Shown: positions 1-5,259 of the stretch, one piece after another | How the letters are laid out: every line of letters begins with the position of its first letter | Position numbering within the stretch: position 1 is the first letter of the stretch | Source of the DNA: an uncultured Acidimicrobiaceae bacterium | Lineage (GTDB): Bacteria > Actinomycetota > Acidimicrobiia > Spongiisociales > UBA5794 | NCBI GenBank assembly: GCA_947258635.1 | Contig: CAMYJM010000329.1 | Coordinates: 1 to 5,259, forward strand | Direction of reading: 5' to 3' | Length of the DNA: 5,259 nt | Notes under the pieces: model-generated | Databases searched by the model: none | Told to the model about the DNA's origin: nothing | Seen by the model: only the letters and a program-made list of their open reading frames with translations | Made by a program: the position numbers and the translations under genes

Positions 1-2
1 TG

Positions 3-596
3 TTCGCCATCGCCCAGAGCGACTTCAAGCGCATGCTGGCCTACTCCGGCGTCGCCCACGCCGGTTTCATGCTCACCGCCCTCGTCGCCGGCCGGGATGG
101 TGTTCCCGGCCTGTGGGTCTACCTCGGTACTTACGCCTTCCAGCTGATCGGCACCTTCATCATTGCCTCGATCATCAGTGGGGCTGCCGGCGGAGCCTCC
201 CCGCTCGATTCCTACCGGGGTCTGGCGAAACGCTCGCCGGTGCTCGCCGGGGCTCTCGCCGTGTTGATGCTCGCCATGGGCGGGATCCCGCTGACGGCCG
301 GTTTTGTCGGCAAGGTCGGGGTCTTCGCTGCCGCCATCGACGCCGGCTACCTGTGGCTGGCAATCGTCGGCCTGGTGTCGGCCGTCGCCGGGTTGTTCTT
401 CTACTTGCGACTGATCGTCCTCGCCTACTTCAACGATCCCGACCCGGCCCTGGCGGACGAGCCGATCACGGCCCCGCGCTCGACCCGCCTCGCCCTGGCG
501 GTGTGCGTTGCGTTCACTTTCCTCTTCGGTGTCGTGCCCTGGCCGCTGCTCAACCTCACCGGCGAGTCGCTGCCCCTGCAGGGGCTGGGGCTGTGA
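3..596 (+). CDS. nuoN: NADH-quinone oxidoreductase subunit N, C-terminal part (5' end cut by window)
   Basis: NuoN is one of the three antiporter-like proton-pumping membrane subunits of respiratory complex I. About 197 C-terminal residues are present, against a usual length of roughly 480-500. The frame is open from base 3, so the ATG at 33 is internal. It reads FAIAQSDFKRMLAYSGVAHAG, the hallmark NuoN stretch (usually KRMLAYSSIAHAGY). Further on it shows LWVYLGTYAFQ, the SYRGLAKRSP loop, GIPLTAGFVGK with the conserved lysine, and FFYLRLIVLAYF. About five hydrophobic helices are visible, with a last one (LALAVCVAFTFLFGVVPW) before the TGA at 594. NuoN is normally the last gene of the nuoA-N operon, and the unrelated gene that follows agrees with this. 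NuoL and NuoM share the fold, but the AYSGVAHAGF and SYRGLA motifs favour NuoN. No terminator hairpin with a T-run follows. Confidence 0.95.
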   Translation, partial: FAIAQSDFKRMLAYSGVAHAGFMLTALVAGRDGVPGLWVYLGTYAFQLIGTFIIASIISGAAGGASPLDSYRGLAKRSPVLAGALAVLMLAMGGIPLTAGFVGKVGVFAAAIDAGYLWLAIVGLVSAVAGLFFYLRLIVLAYFNDPDPALADEPITAPRSTRLALAVCVAFTFLFGVVPWPLLNLTGESLPLQGLGL

Positions 597-612
597 GGCG
601 CCCGCATCACCT

Positions 613-617
613 AGGAA
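613..617 (+). promoter_or_regulatory. Shine-Dalgarno-like AGGAA before an alternative GTG start at 624
   Basis: AGGAA lies six bases before a GTG at 624 that is in frame with the bactofilin-like gene, whose frame has a TAG at 612-614. It would add 24 residues ahead of the signal peptide. Those 24 codons use more A/T-ending and rare codons (CGT, AGG, ACT, CCT, CTT, CGA) than the rest of the gene. I therefore prefer the ATG at 696, but this ribosome site keeps the question open. Confidence 0.3.
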
Positions 618-695
618 TACGTCGTGGAGACCCGTATCACGCAGTTTCGTGACCCGAGGTACGCAACTCCTCACTACATGCTTGACTGCCGACAC

Positions 696-1949
696 ATGTT
701 GTTGATCCGCCGCCGGTTGCTCTTTTCGTTCGCCTTCTTCGCGATGCTGGCGCCGCTTGTTGCCGAAGTGATCACACCGCAGATCTACCTACTCGAGGCG
801 GACGAGGTCGAAGACGAGGATGTGTACATCGCGGCCTCGTCGGCGCGGATCGACGGGCGGATCGAAGGCGACCTCGTGATCGCCTCCGGGGCCATCTCCA
901 TCGGAGGCGTGGTGGCCGGTGATGTGTTCGCGGTGACCCACAGCCGCATCGAGATCACGGGCACCGTAGAGGGCTCGGTGCGGGCGCTGGCGCGCGAGGT
1001 AGCCGTGCTCGGGACCGTCACGGGCGACATCGCGGTGGCCTCCGGCACCATCGACGTTTCCGGCGGGGTGGACGGCGACATCCTCCTCGTCGCCGGATCG
1101 GCCGGCATCACGGGCACCGTCGGGCGTGATGTTCTTGGAAGGTTTCTCAACGGTGAGATCGACGGCGCCGTCGGGGGCGATGTCGACGTCTCCGTGCGCT
1201 CGCTGCGCGTCGGCCCCGGCGCCGAGGTGGGAGGCGACTTGCTGTATCGATCCGATGGCGACGTCGCCATCTCCGGCGGCGCCAGCGTGGCCGGCCAACT
1301 GAAGCGTCTCCCGTCGCGGGCGACTTTCATTGTTCGCGTTTGGCTCATCGGAGTCACGATCCTCAGTTTCCTGGCGTTTGTGGTCACCGGCATGGTCCTG
1401 CTGCTGGTTTTCCGTTCGACAATGGCCCGCGCCACCGGCCTGGTACGGACCGAAACGTGGCGTACGGTGTGGGTCGGCTTTGTGGCCGTCATCGGGTTGC
1501 CGCTGATCTCGATCATGTTCCTGTTCACCGTCGTCGGCGCTCCCGTTGGAGTCCTCGTGATGGTTCTGTGGCTACTCGGGCTGGTTTTCGCTCCGGTGCC
1601 GGCCGTAGCGGCGGGAGGCGACCTGCTGCTCCGGGGCCGGGGAGGGATCTTCGGCGCCTTTGTGGTGGGAGCCGTCGTTTGGCGATTCGGAATCTGGCTA
1701 ATTCCCCTCGTCGGCGTCTTGCTCTACTCGGCGGCGCTGATGGCGGGAACCGGAGGCCTGTTTCTGGCGTCTTGGCGGCAGCGCCGGGCCGGTGCTGCGG
1801 CAGCGCCCCCACTTGGACCCCCCGGCTTTGGCGGCACCGCCGCCGAGGTGAGCCCGGATTGGGAGCCGCCGCTGGCGCCGGAGCAGGCGGCGGGTCCCGG
1901 AGGGGGCGACGCCGGAGATGGGGACCGCCCGGTGATCGCACCGCATTGA
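696..1949 (+). CDS. Signal-peptide, bactofilin-like beta-helix repeat, multi-TM membrane protein
   Basis: This is a protein of about 417 residues of the type annotated as polymer-forming cytoskeletal / bactofilin-like. The N-terminus (MLLIRRRLLFSFAFFAML) has a positive n-region and hydrophobic core typical of a signal peptide or anchor. An acidic stretch (residues 34-42) leads into residues ~42-204, a tandem repeat of about 17 residues with pattern xVxGDxxVxxxxIxVxG, for example TVTGDIAVASGTIDVSG. This is the spacing expected of a right-handed beta-helix. Residues ~211-360 hold about four or five hydrophobic helices, and the tail to 417 is rich in Pro, Gly and Ala. The layout suggests an exported repeat domain held at the membrane, unlike classic cytosolic bactofilins. 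Its exact role is unknown. ATG at 678 and GTG at 624 are alternative starts; 696 best fits the signal peptide and codon use. It starts about 100 bases after nuoN and may be read through from it. Confidence 0.8.
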   Translation: MLLIRRRLLFSFAFFAMLAPLVAEVITPQIYLLEADEVEDEDVYIAASSARIDGRIEGDLVIASGAISIGGVVAGDVFAVTHSRIEITGTVEGSVRALAREVAVLGTVTGDIAVASGTIDVSGGVDGDILLVAGSAGITGTVGRDVLGRFLNGEIDGAVGGDVDVSVRSLRVGPGAEVGGDLLYRSDGDVAISGGASVAGQLKRLPSRATFIVRVWLIGVTILSFLAFVVTGMVLLLVFRSTMARATGLVRTETWRTVWVGFVAVIGLPLISIMFLFTVVGAPVGVLVMVLWLLGLVFAPVPAVAAGGDLLLRGRGGIFGAFVVGAVVWRFGIWLIPLVGVLLYSAALMAGTGGLFLASWRQRRAGAAAAPPLGPPGFGGTAAEVSPDWEPPLAPEQAAGPGGGDAGDGDRPVIAPH

Positions 1950-2084
1950 GTCCGGCTCGCTGATCGTCGCCTGGACTTCGTACTCGTCTTGGCGGAGCCC
2001 GCCGCCGCCCGCGACGGCAGGGTGGCTCGGTCTCGGCTCGTGGGCCAACCACATCCGGGCGCGGGCCACTAGCGTTGCCGTCAC
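1950..2084 (+). other. Intergenic gap before the CoxL-like gene
   Basis: These 135 bases hold no gene I can support on either strand. A small perfect hairpin lies at 1991-2003 (GGCGG, loop AGC, CCGCC) with no T-run after it. I see no recognisable -35/-10 pair. No purine-rich ribosome site precedes the ATG at 2085, so translation of the next gene may use a weak or leaderless start. Confidence 0.5.
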
Positions 2085-4073
2085 ATGGCTGGATCAATAC
2101 TCGGCAACAACGTCAGGCGCGTCGAAGACCCCAGGTTCATCACCGGCCGGGGCCGCTACATGGAAGACCTCGAAGCGGACAATGCCCTGTTTCTGTGGTC
2201 GGTGCGTAGCAAGATCCCGCACGGCATCCTCAACGAGGTCCACACAGAGGATGCCAAGGGCGTGCCCGGGGTTGTCGCCGTGCTGACTGCAGCCGACTTC
2301 GATCTGCCGGCGATCCGCCCGACGCCGCCGGCCGACCCGGTGACGGCGCGCCCGCTGCTCGCTACCGGCAAAGTGCGGTTTGTCGGCGAGATCCTGGCAG
2401 TCGTCGTCGCCGAATCGGCCGTGGCGGCCGCCGACGCCGCCGACCTCGTTTGGGCCGACATCGACCTGCTCGACGGTTACTCCACGGTCGAGCAGGCGCT
2501 CGCGGCCACGGACCTCCTCCACCCCGAACTGGGCACCAACGTTGTCGCCGAGGAGGGGCCCGACCCGGATCCCGACTTCTTCGCCGATGCCGACATCGTC
2601 GTCGAGGGCACCTTCTCCAGCCAGCGACTCGCCGCCGTTCCGCTGGAAACCTCGAACACGCTGGCGGTGCCCGAGAGCGACGGCAGTCTCACGACCTGGG
2701 TCAGCTCGCAGAACGTTTTCGGGCCGCGCAACGTCATCGCCGCTTCGCTTGGTATGGAGCGATCAGAGGTACGGGGCCGGGTTACCGATATGGGTGGCGG
2801 TTTCGGCGCCAAGTTCTACACCTACCCCGAACAGATCCTCGCCGCTGATCTCGCCCGCCGGTTCCGGCGCCCGGTGCGCTGGAGCGAGACCCGCAGCGAG
2901 AACATGGTCGGGATGACTCACGGCCGCGCCCAGCATCAGAGGGTCGCGATCGGGGCCAAGGCGAACGGCACGATCACCGGCCTACGAGTGCATGTGGACC
3001 AGCAGGTGGGGGCCTACCCTGCGTTTGCGGTCCACCTCCCGAAGTTCACCAGGCTGATGGCGTCCGGCGTCTACAAGATCCCGAAGATCGAGTTCCACTT
3101 TCGGGCGATCATGGCCAACACGACACCGGTTCACGCCTACCGGGGAGCCGCCCGGCCGGAGGCGGCCATGATCGTGGAGCGCATCGTCGACATGCTCGCC
3201 GACCGGCTCGACATCGACCCGGTGGAATTGCGCCGCCGCAATTACATCCCGCCCGATGAGTTCCCCTACACCACGCCGACGGGAGCCCGCTATGACAGCG
3301 GCGAATACGAGCGGGCGTTGGATCTGGCGCTCGACATCGCCGGCTACGAGGCGCTGCGAGCCGAGCAGGCCCGGCGCCGGGCCGCCGGCAACCGCAAGCT
3401 GCTCGGCATCGGTGTCGCCAGCTATGTCGAGGTGACGGCCGCCGCCGGCCTCGAGGAGTGGGGCGCCGCCGAGGTCAACGACGACGGGACGGTGACGGTG
3501 CGCGCCGGCACGTCATCGCACGGTCAGGGCCACGAGACGGCCTTTGCCCAAGTGGCCGCCGCCGAGTTCAAGATCCCGCATACCGACGTCAAGGTGGTCT
3601 TCGGCGATACCCGCGTGATTGAGCGCGGCTCGGGCACCGGCGGATCGCGGTCGCTCCAGCTTGGGGGAGGGGCGATCCTCCAGGCGAGTCAGAAGGTGGT
3701 GGTTCGAGCCAGACATGTCGCCGCCGCCCACCTCGAAGCGGCGGTCGAAGACATCGTCGTCTTCGATGGCGGTACCGTCGGGGTGAGGGGGGTTCCCGAC
3801 TCGGGCCTGACATGGGCTCAGCTCCTCGCACTGGCAAACGAGGAGATCCATATGTCGGACGCTGGTCTTCCAGCAGGAGCATTCCACCTATCCCTTCGGG
3901 ACTCACGCCTCCGTCGTCGAAGTCGACACCGAGACCGGCGCCGTCTCGGTGATACGCCACATTGCGGTCGACGATGCCGGCGGAATCCTCAACCGCTATC
4001 TCATGGACGGTCAGGTCCACGGCGGGATCGCCCAGGGTGCCGGCCAGGCTTTGCTCGAGGAGTTCCGGTATGA
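2085..4073 (+). CDS. Xanthine dehydrogenase / CO dehydrogenase family molybdopterin-binding large subunit (CoxL-like), main part; frame broken near 3860
   Basis: Proteins of this family bind the molybdenum-molybdopterin cytosine dinucleotide cofactor and hydroxylate or oxidise small substrates, passing electrons through separate 2Fe-2S and FAD subunits. The start is secure: TAG at 2070-2072 closes the frame and the ATG opens the family N-terminus VRRVEDPRFITGRGRY. Visible motifs are GGGFGAK at residues 237-243, the active-site loop AYRGAARPEA from residue 351, and GQGHETAFAQ from residue 480. The loop resembles form II CoxL (AYRGAGR) and is not the form I AYxCSFR of true CO dehydrogenase, so the substrate is unknown. 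From about residue 593 the frame turns into arginine-rich nonsense. The real C-terminus continues one base further on, to 4335. With one base removed the gene would encode 749 residues, near the family norm of roughly 750-800. No coxM- or coxS-like gene is nearby. Confidence 0.88.
   Translation: MAGSILGNNVRRVEDPRFITGRGRYMEDLEADNALFLWSVRSKIPHGILNEVHTEDAKGVPGVVAVLTAADFDLPAIRPTPPADPVTARPLLATGKVRFVGEILAVVVAESAVAAADAADLVWADIDLLDGYSTVEQALAATDLLHPELGTNVVAEEGPDPDPDFFADADIVVEGTFSSQRLAAVPLETSNTLAVPESDGSLTTWVSSQNVFGPRNVIAASLGMERSEVRGRVTDMGGGFGAKFYTYPEQILAADLARRFRRPVRWSETRSENMVGMTHGRAQHQRVAIGAKANGTITGLRVHVDQQVGAYPAFAVHLPKFTRLMASGVYKIPKIEFHFRAIMANTTPVHAYRGAARPEAAMIVERIVDMLADRLDIDPVELRRRNYIPPDEFPYTTPTGARYDSGEYERALDLALDIAGYEALRAEQARRRAAGNRKLLGIGVASYVEVTAAAGLEEWGAAEVNDDGTVTVRAGTSSHGQGHETAFAQVAAAEFKIPHTDVKVVFGDTRVIERGSGTGGSRSLQLGGGAILQASQKVVVRARHVAAAHLEAAVEDIVVFDGGTVGVRGVPDSGLTWAQLLALANEEIHMSDAGLPAGAFHLSLRDSRLRRRSRHRDRRRLGDTPHCGRRCRRNPQPLSHGRSGPRRDRPGCRPGFARGVPV
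3843..3890 (+). other. Apparent +1 frameshift in the CoxL-like gene
   Basis: Up to about 3843 the first frame reads as family protein (GLTWAQLLALANEE). From 3868 the frame one base later does so (VFQQEHSTYPFGTHASVVEVD). The join reads best if one base of the GCTGGTC at 3861-3867 is extra. The two parts together are 2251 bases, which is a multiple of three plus one. There is no long homopolymer at the switch. It may be a real mutation or a read or assembly error. A programmed shift is unlikely because no known slippery signal is seen. Confidence 0.8.
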
Positions 4074-4335
4074 CGAGTGGGCCAATCCGCTGACGGGCAA
4101 CCTGGTCACATATCTCATTCCGATGGCCGTCAACCTCCCTTTGTTCGAGGTGGGGCATACGGTGACGCCGACTCCGCTCAACGAGATGGGCGTCAAAGGC
4201 ATCGGCGAGGCGGCCACCGTCGGGTCGACCCCGGCGATCCAGAACGCGGTGGTGGACGCGCTGAGCCACCTGGGTATTGAGCACCTCGATATGCCGCTCA
4301 CGGCGGGGCGCGTCTGGGAGGCAATCCACCGCTAG
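3949..4335 (+). CDS. C-terminal fragment of the frameshifted CoxL-like molybdopterin-binding subunit
   Basis: This piece is the out-of-frame end of the gene that starts at 2085; family similarity in this frame begins earlier, around 3868. It contains the family stretch IRHIAVDDAGGILN, then DGQVHGGIAQGAGQALLEE, NPLTGNLVTYLIP and TPTPLNEMGVKGIGEAATVG, and ends at TAG 4333-4335. The Glu in GIGEAATVG (codon 4207-4209) matches the catalytic glutamate near the cofactor in this enzyme family, so the main open frame alone lacks an essential residue. The usual ILNP is ILNR here. A GTG at 3949 could formally start a separate protein, but it has no ribosome site and would cut a conserved domain in the middle. 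It should be read as part of one broken or misread gene. Confidence 0.85.
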   Translation: MIRHIAVDDAGGILNRYLMDGQVHGGIAQGAGQALLEEFRYDEWANPLTGNLVTYLIPMAVNLPLFEVGHTVTPTPLNEMGVKGIGEAATVGSTPAIQNAVVDALSHLGIEHLDMPLTAGRVWEAIHR

Positions 4336-4503
4336 CGGACCCACGGCGACCCCGACATCGACTGCGGTGGCCCCCGGTTCTCGAGTCTGCCGCGGAGCGG
4401 GAAGCGATCAAGTCGGCCGGTCCGCAGTTCGATGAACGGGGTATTGATCCCGGGCGGTGGCCGCCTCCGTCCGTAAGCTACGAATCCCACCCTCCTTCAT
4501 CTC
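4336..4503 (+). other. Intergenic gap before the glycan operon
   Basis: No gene is supported here on either strand. A short hairpin lies at 4453-4465 (GGCGG, loop TGG, CCGCC), the same stem as the one at 1991-2003, again without a T-run. A small palindrome GTTC-GAT-GAAC occurs near 4425-4435; its TTCGA recalls a tRNA T-loop, but no matching T-arm stem or other arms are present. A weak promoter candidate is listed separately. Confidence 0.5.
4474..4479 (+). promoter_or_regulatory. Possible -10 element (TAAGCT) for the sugar operon
   Basis: TAAGCT fits the TANNNT pattern of high-GC bacterial -10 boxes. It stands in the slightly less GC-rich part of the gap, which would place a transcript start near 4486 and a leader of about 27 bases. 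No convincing -35 lies at 17 bases; a TTGATC at 4444 is too far upstream (24 bases). The evidence is weak. Confidence 0.22.
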
Positions 4504-4507
4504 GAGG
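4504..4507 (+). promoter_or_regulatory. Ribosome binding site GAGG that favours the GTG start at 4513
   Basis: GAGGTGATC at 4504-4512 is an exact match to the complement of the 16S rRNA 3' end. Its GAGG core sits five bases before the GTG at 4513. The earlier in-frame GTG at 4507 overlaps this site and has no purine-rich sequence of its own at a usable distance, so 4513 is the likelier start. Confidence 0.6.
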
Positions 4508-4512
4508 TGATC

Positions 4513-5100
4513 GTGCCGATTGAACATTCCGCGGACGTCCACGAGTCCGCCCAGATAGGTGCCCGTGTCCATGTGTGGCATCTGGCCCAGGTTCGAGAGA
4601 ACGCTGAAGTCGGGGACGGTACGACGATTGGACGTGGAGCGTACGTCGGCGTCGGCGTCACGGTGGGGTCGAACTGCAAGCTGCAGAACTACGCTCTCGT
4701 GTACTCTCCGGCCGTCCTTGGAGACGGCGTGTTCATAGGTCCCGGCGCGATCCTGGCGAACGACCGCCATCCGCGCGCCATCACGGCAGCAGGCGGCCAG
4801 AAGGGAGCCGACGACTGGACCAGCGAACCCGTCGAGGTACGCCGCGGCGCTTCAGTCGGTGCCGGAGCCATATTGCTGCCCGGTGTCGTCGTCGGCGAGT
4901 GGGCGATGGTGGCGGCGGGTGCCGTGGTGACCGGTGATGTCGCCCCGTATGCGCTAGTTGGGGGGGTCCCGGCCCGCCGGCTCGGGTGGGTAGGTGTGTC
5001 GGGGCGCCGGCTGCAGCCGGACGCCGATGGAGACTACGTAGACCAGGTCACCCGGCAGCGGTTCACAGTTGTTGATGGGCGTCTCGAGGAGGTCGTGTGA
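4513..5100 (+). CDS. WbpD/WlbB-like hexapeptide-repeat N-acetyltransferase (UDP-3-amino-sugar uronate type)
   Basis: This cytosolic enzyme of 195 residues probably transfers acetyl from acetyl-CoA to the 3-amino group of a UDP-2-acetamido-3-amino-2,3-dideoxy-glucuronate, a precursor of surface glycans. Isoleucine/valine-rich hexapeptide repeats run from about residue 9 (VHESAQIGARVHVWH, ENAEVGDGTTIG, GAYVGVGVTVG) to ASVGAGAILLPGVVVGEWAMV, the left-handed beta-helix pattern. Family-specific features are VWHLAQV at 21-27, CKLQNYALVY at 55-64, ANDRHPRA at 82-89 and the end-of-helix VGGVPARRLGWVG. A short C-terminal tail follows. The GTG start at 4513 is chosen from the ribosome site; GTG at 4507 adds two residues. 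It overlaps the next gene by four bases, as expected for an operon with the aminotransferase that makes its substrate. Other amino-sugar acetyltransferases (PglD-, WbbJ-like) share the fold, but the GW-V-G-RL tail favours the WbpD type. Confidence 0.87.
   Translation: MPIEHSADVHESAQIGARVHVWHLAQVRENAEVGDGTTIGRGAYVGVGVTVGSNCKLQNYALVYSPAVLGDGVFIGPGAILANDRHPRAITAAGGQKGADDWTSEPVEVRRGASVGAGAILLPGVVVGEWAMVAAGAVVTGDVAPYALVGGVPARRLGWVGVSGRRLQPDADGDYVDQVTRQRFTVVDGRLEEVV
5086..5092 (+). promoter_or_regulatory. Ribosome binding site GAGGAGG for the aminotransferase gene
   Basis: A near-perfect Shine-Dalgarno lies inside the end of the acetyltransferase gene, four bases before the GTG at 5097. Together with the GTGA overlap it fixes the start of the next gene and points to coupled translation. 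Confidence 0.75.
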
Positions 5101-5259
5101 TTCAGCTTTCAAGGCCGTTGATAGGGCCGGAGGAGCTTGCTGCGGTCGAGGCGGTGCTCAAGTCGGGGCAGCTCGTCGCCGGTCCGGAGACGGCCGCATT
5201 CGAAGCCGAATTCGCCGAGTTCGTCTCGGCGCCTCACGCAGTTGCCGTGTCGAGCGGGA
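5097..5259 (+). CDS. DegT/DnrJ/EryC1/StrS-family sugar aminotransferase, N-terminal part (3' end cut by window)
   Basis: Only 54 codons are present, but the N-terminus is typical of PLP-dependent nucleotide-sugar aminotransferases: LSRPLIGPEELAAVEAVLKS, then GQLVAGPETAAFEAEFAEF and the start of the cofactor-binding core APHAVAVSSG (usually xAvxVsSGTxAL). The PLP lysine lies beyond the window. Members make 3- or 4-amino sugars on UDP or dTDP carriers. Next to a WbpD-like acetyltransferase the best guess is a WbpE/WlbC-like enzyme that transfers an amino group from glutamate to a UDP-3-keto-GlcNAcA. The GTG start overlaps the upstream TGA (GTGA at 5097-5100) and has a strong ribosome site. The family call is firm; the substrate is inferred from context. 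Confidence 0.88.
   Translation, partial: MIQLSRPLIGPEELAAVEAVLKSGQLVAGPETAAFEAEFAEFVSAPHAVAVSSG

Noticed and set aside
637..652. Small hairpin TCACG / CGTGA after nuoN as a terminator
   Set aside because: It has only five base pairs with a six-base loop and no T-run, too weak for a Rho-independent terminator.
785..1528. Long antisense open frame of 247 codons opposite the bactofilin-like gene
   Set aside because: Its translation is rich in Thr, Ser, Pro and Arg with no domain, and it mirrors the repeated GGC/GAC/GTC codons of the + strand gene. It is a shadow of a high-GC gene.
1525..2097. Antisense open frames across the end of the bactofilin-like gene and the following gap
   Set aside because: They give Arg/Pro/Ala-rich products without motifs and cross a well-supported + strand stop codon.
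3855..3875. Programmed +1 frameshift to make the full CoxL-like protein
   Set aside because: No known slippery motif, in-frame stop at the shift point or stimulatory structure is visible, and programmed shifting is not known in this family. Mutation or sequence error is simpler.
3589..4344. Antisense open frame of 251 codons opposite the end of the CoxL-like gene
   Set aside because: The + strand has clear family motifs throughout, while the antisense product is arginine-rich with no recognisable fold.
4415..4445. tRNA-like T-loop (GTTCGATGAAC)
   Set aside because: The five-base T-stem is missing and no D-arm, anticodon arm or acceptor stem can be drawn around it.
4970..4976. Run of seven G as a possible phase-variation site in the acetyltransferase
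   Set aside because: The frame is intact across it and reads the conserved VGGVPAR. A single seven-base run is expected by chance in such GC-rich DNA.
1..5259. CRISPR arrays, insertion sequences, attachment sites, rRNA genes
   Set aside because: No direct repeats with spacers, no transposase or integrase motifs, no terminal inverted repeats and no rRNA-like sequence were seen.

Overview
The window is a high-GC bacterial stretch (by eye about two thirds G+C, with strong G/C preference at third codon positions). It carries five gene loci, all on the + strand, two of them cut by the window edges. Base composition, GTG starts and the mix of families suggest a high-GC Actinomycetota-type bacterium, possibly of the Acidimicrobiia kind. 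That is inference from style, not from a marker gene.

Layout. Positions 3-596 hold the C-terminal part of NuoN, the membrane antiporter-like subunit N of respiratory complex I, probably the last gene of a nuo operon that began upstream. It is followed by a secreted or membrane-anchored bactofilin-like protein (about 696-1949). This has a signal peptide, seven or eight tandem repeats of about 17 residues predicted to form a beta-helix, several membrane helices and a Pro/Gly/Ala-rich tail. After a 135-base gap lies a molybdopterin-binding large subunit of the xanthine dehydrogenase / aerobic CO dehydrogenase (CoxL-like) family, starting at 2085. Its reading frame is broken by an apparent single-base insertion near 3860. 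The conserved C-terminal part, with the catalytic-glutamate motif, continues in the next frame to 4335. No FAD or iron-sulfur partner subunit is present in the window.

After a second gap (4336-4512), in which I see only a weak -10-like element and a short hairpin, a cell-surface sugar operon begins. Its first gene is a WbpD/WlbB-like left-handed beta-helix N-acetyltransferase (4513-5100). The second, overlapping by four bases, is the N-terminus of a DegT/DnrJ/EryC1/StrS (WbpE-like) PLP aminotransferase (5097 to window end). In known pathways such a pair adds and acetylates the 3-amino group of UDP-GlcNAc-derived uronic acids used in O-antigen or other surface glycans.

The window therefore joins a respiratory operon end, two apparently stand-alone genes and the start of a glycan operon. 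I do not see a clearly new system. The points most worth a second look are the frameshift in the CoxL-like gene, its AYRGAAR active-site loop and lack of partner genes, and the regular 17-residue repeat of the membrane-anchored bactofilin-like protein.
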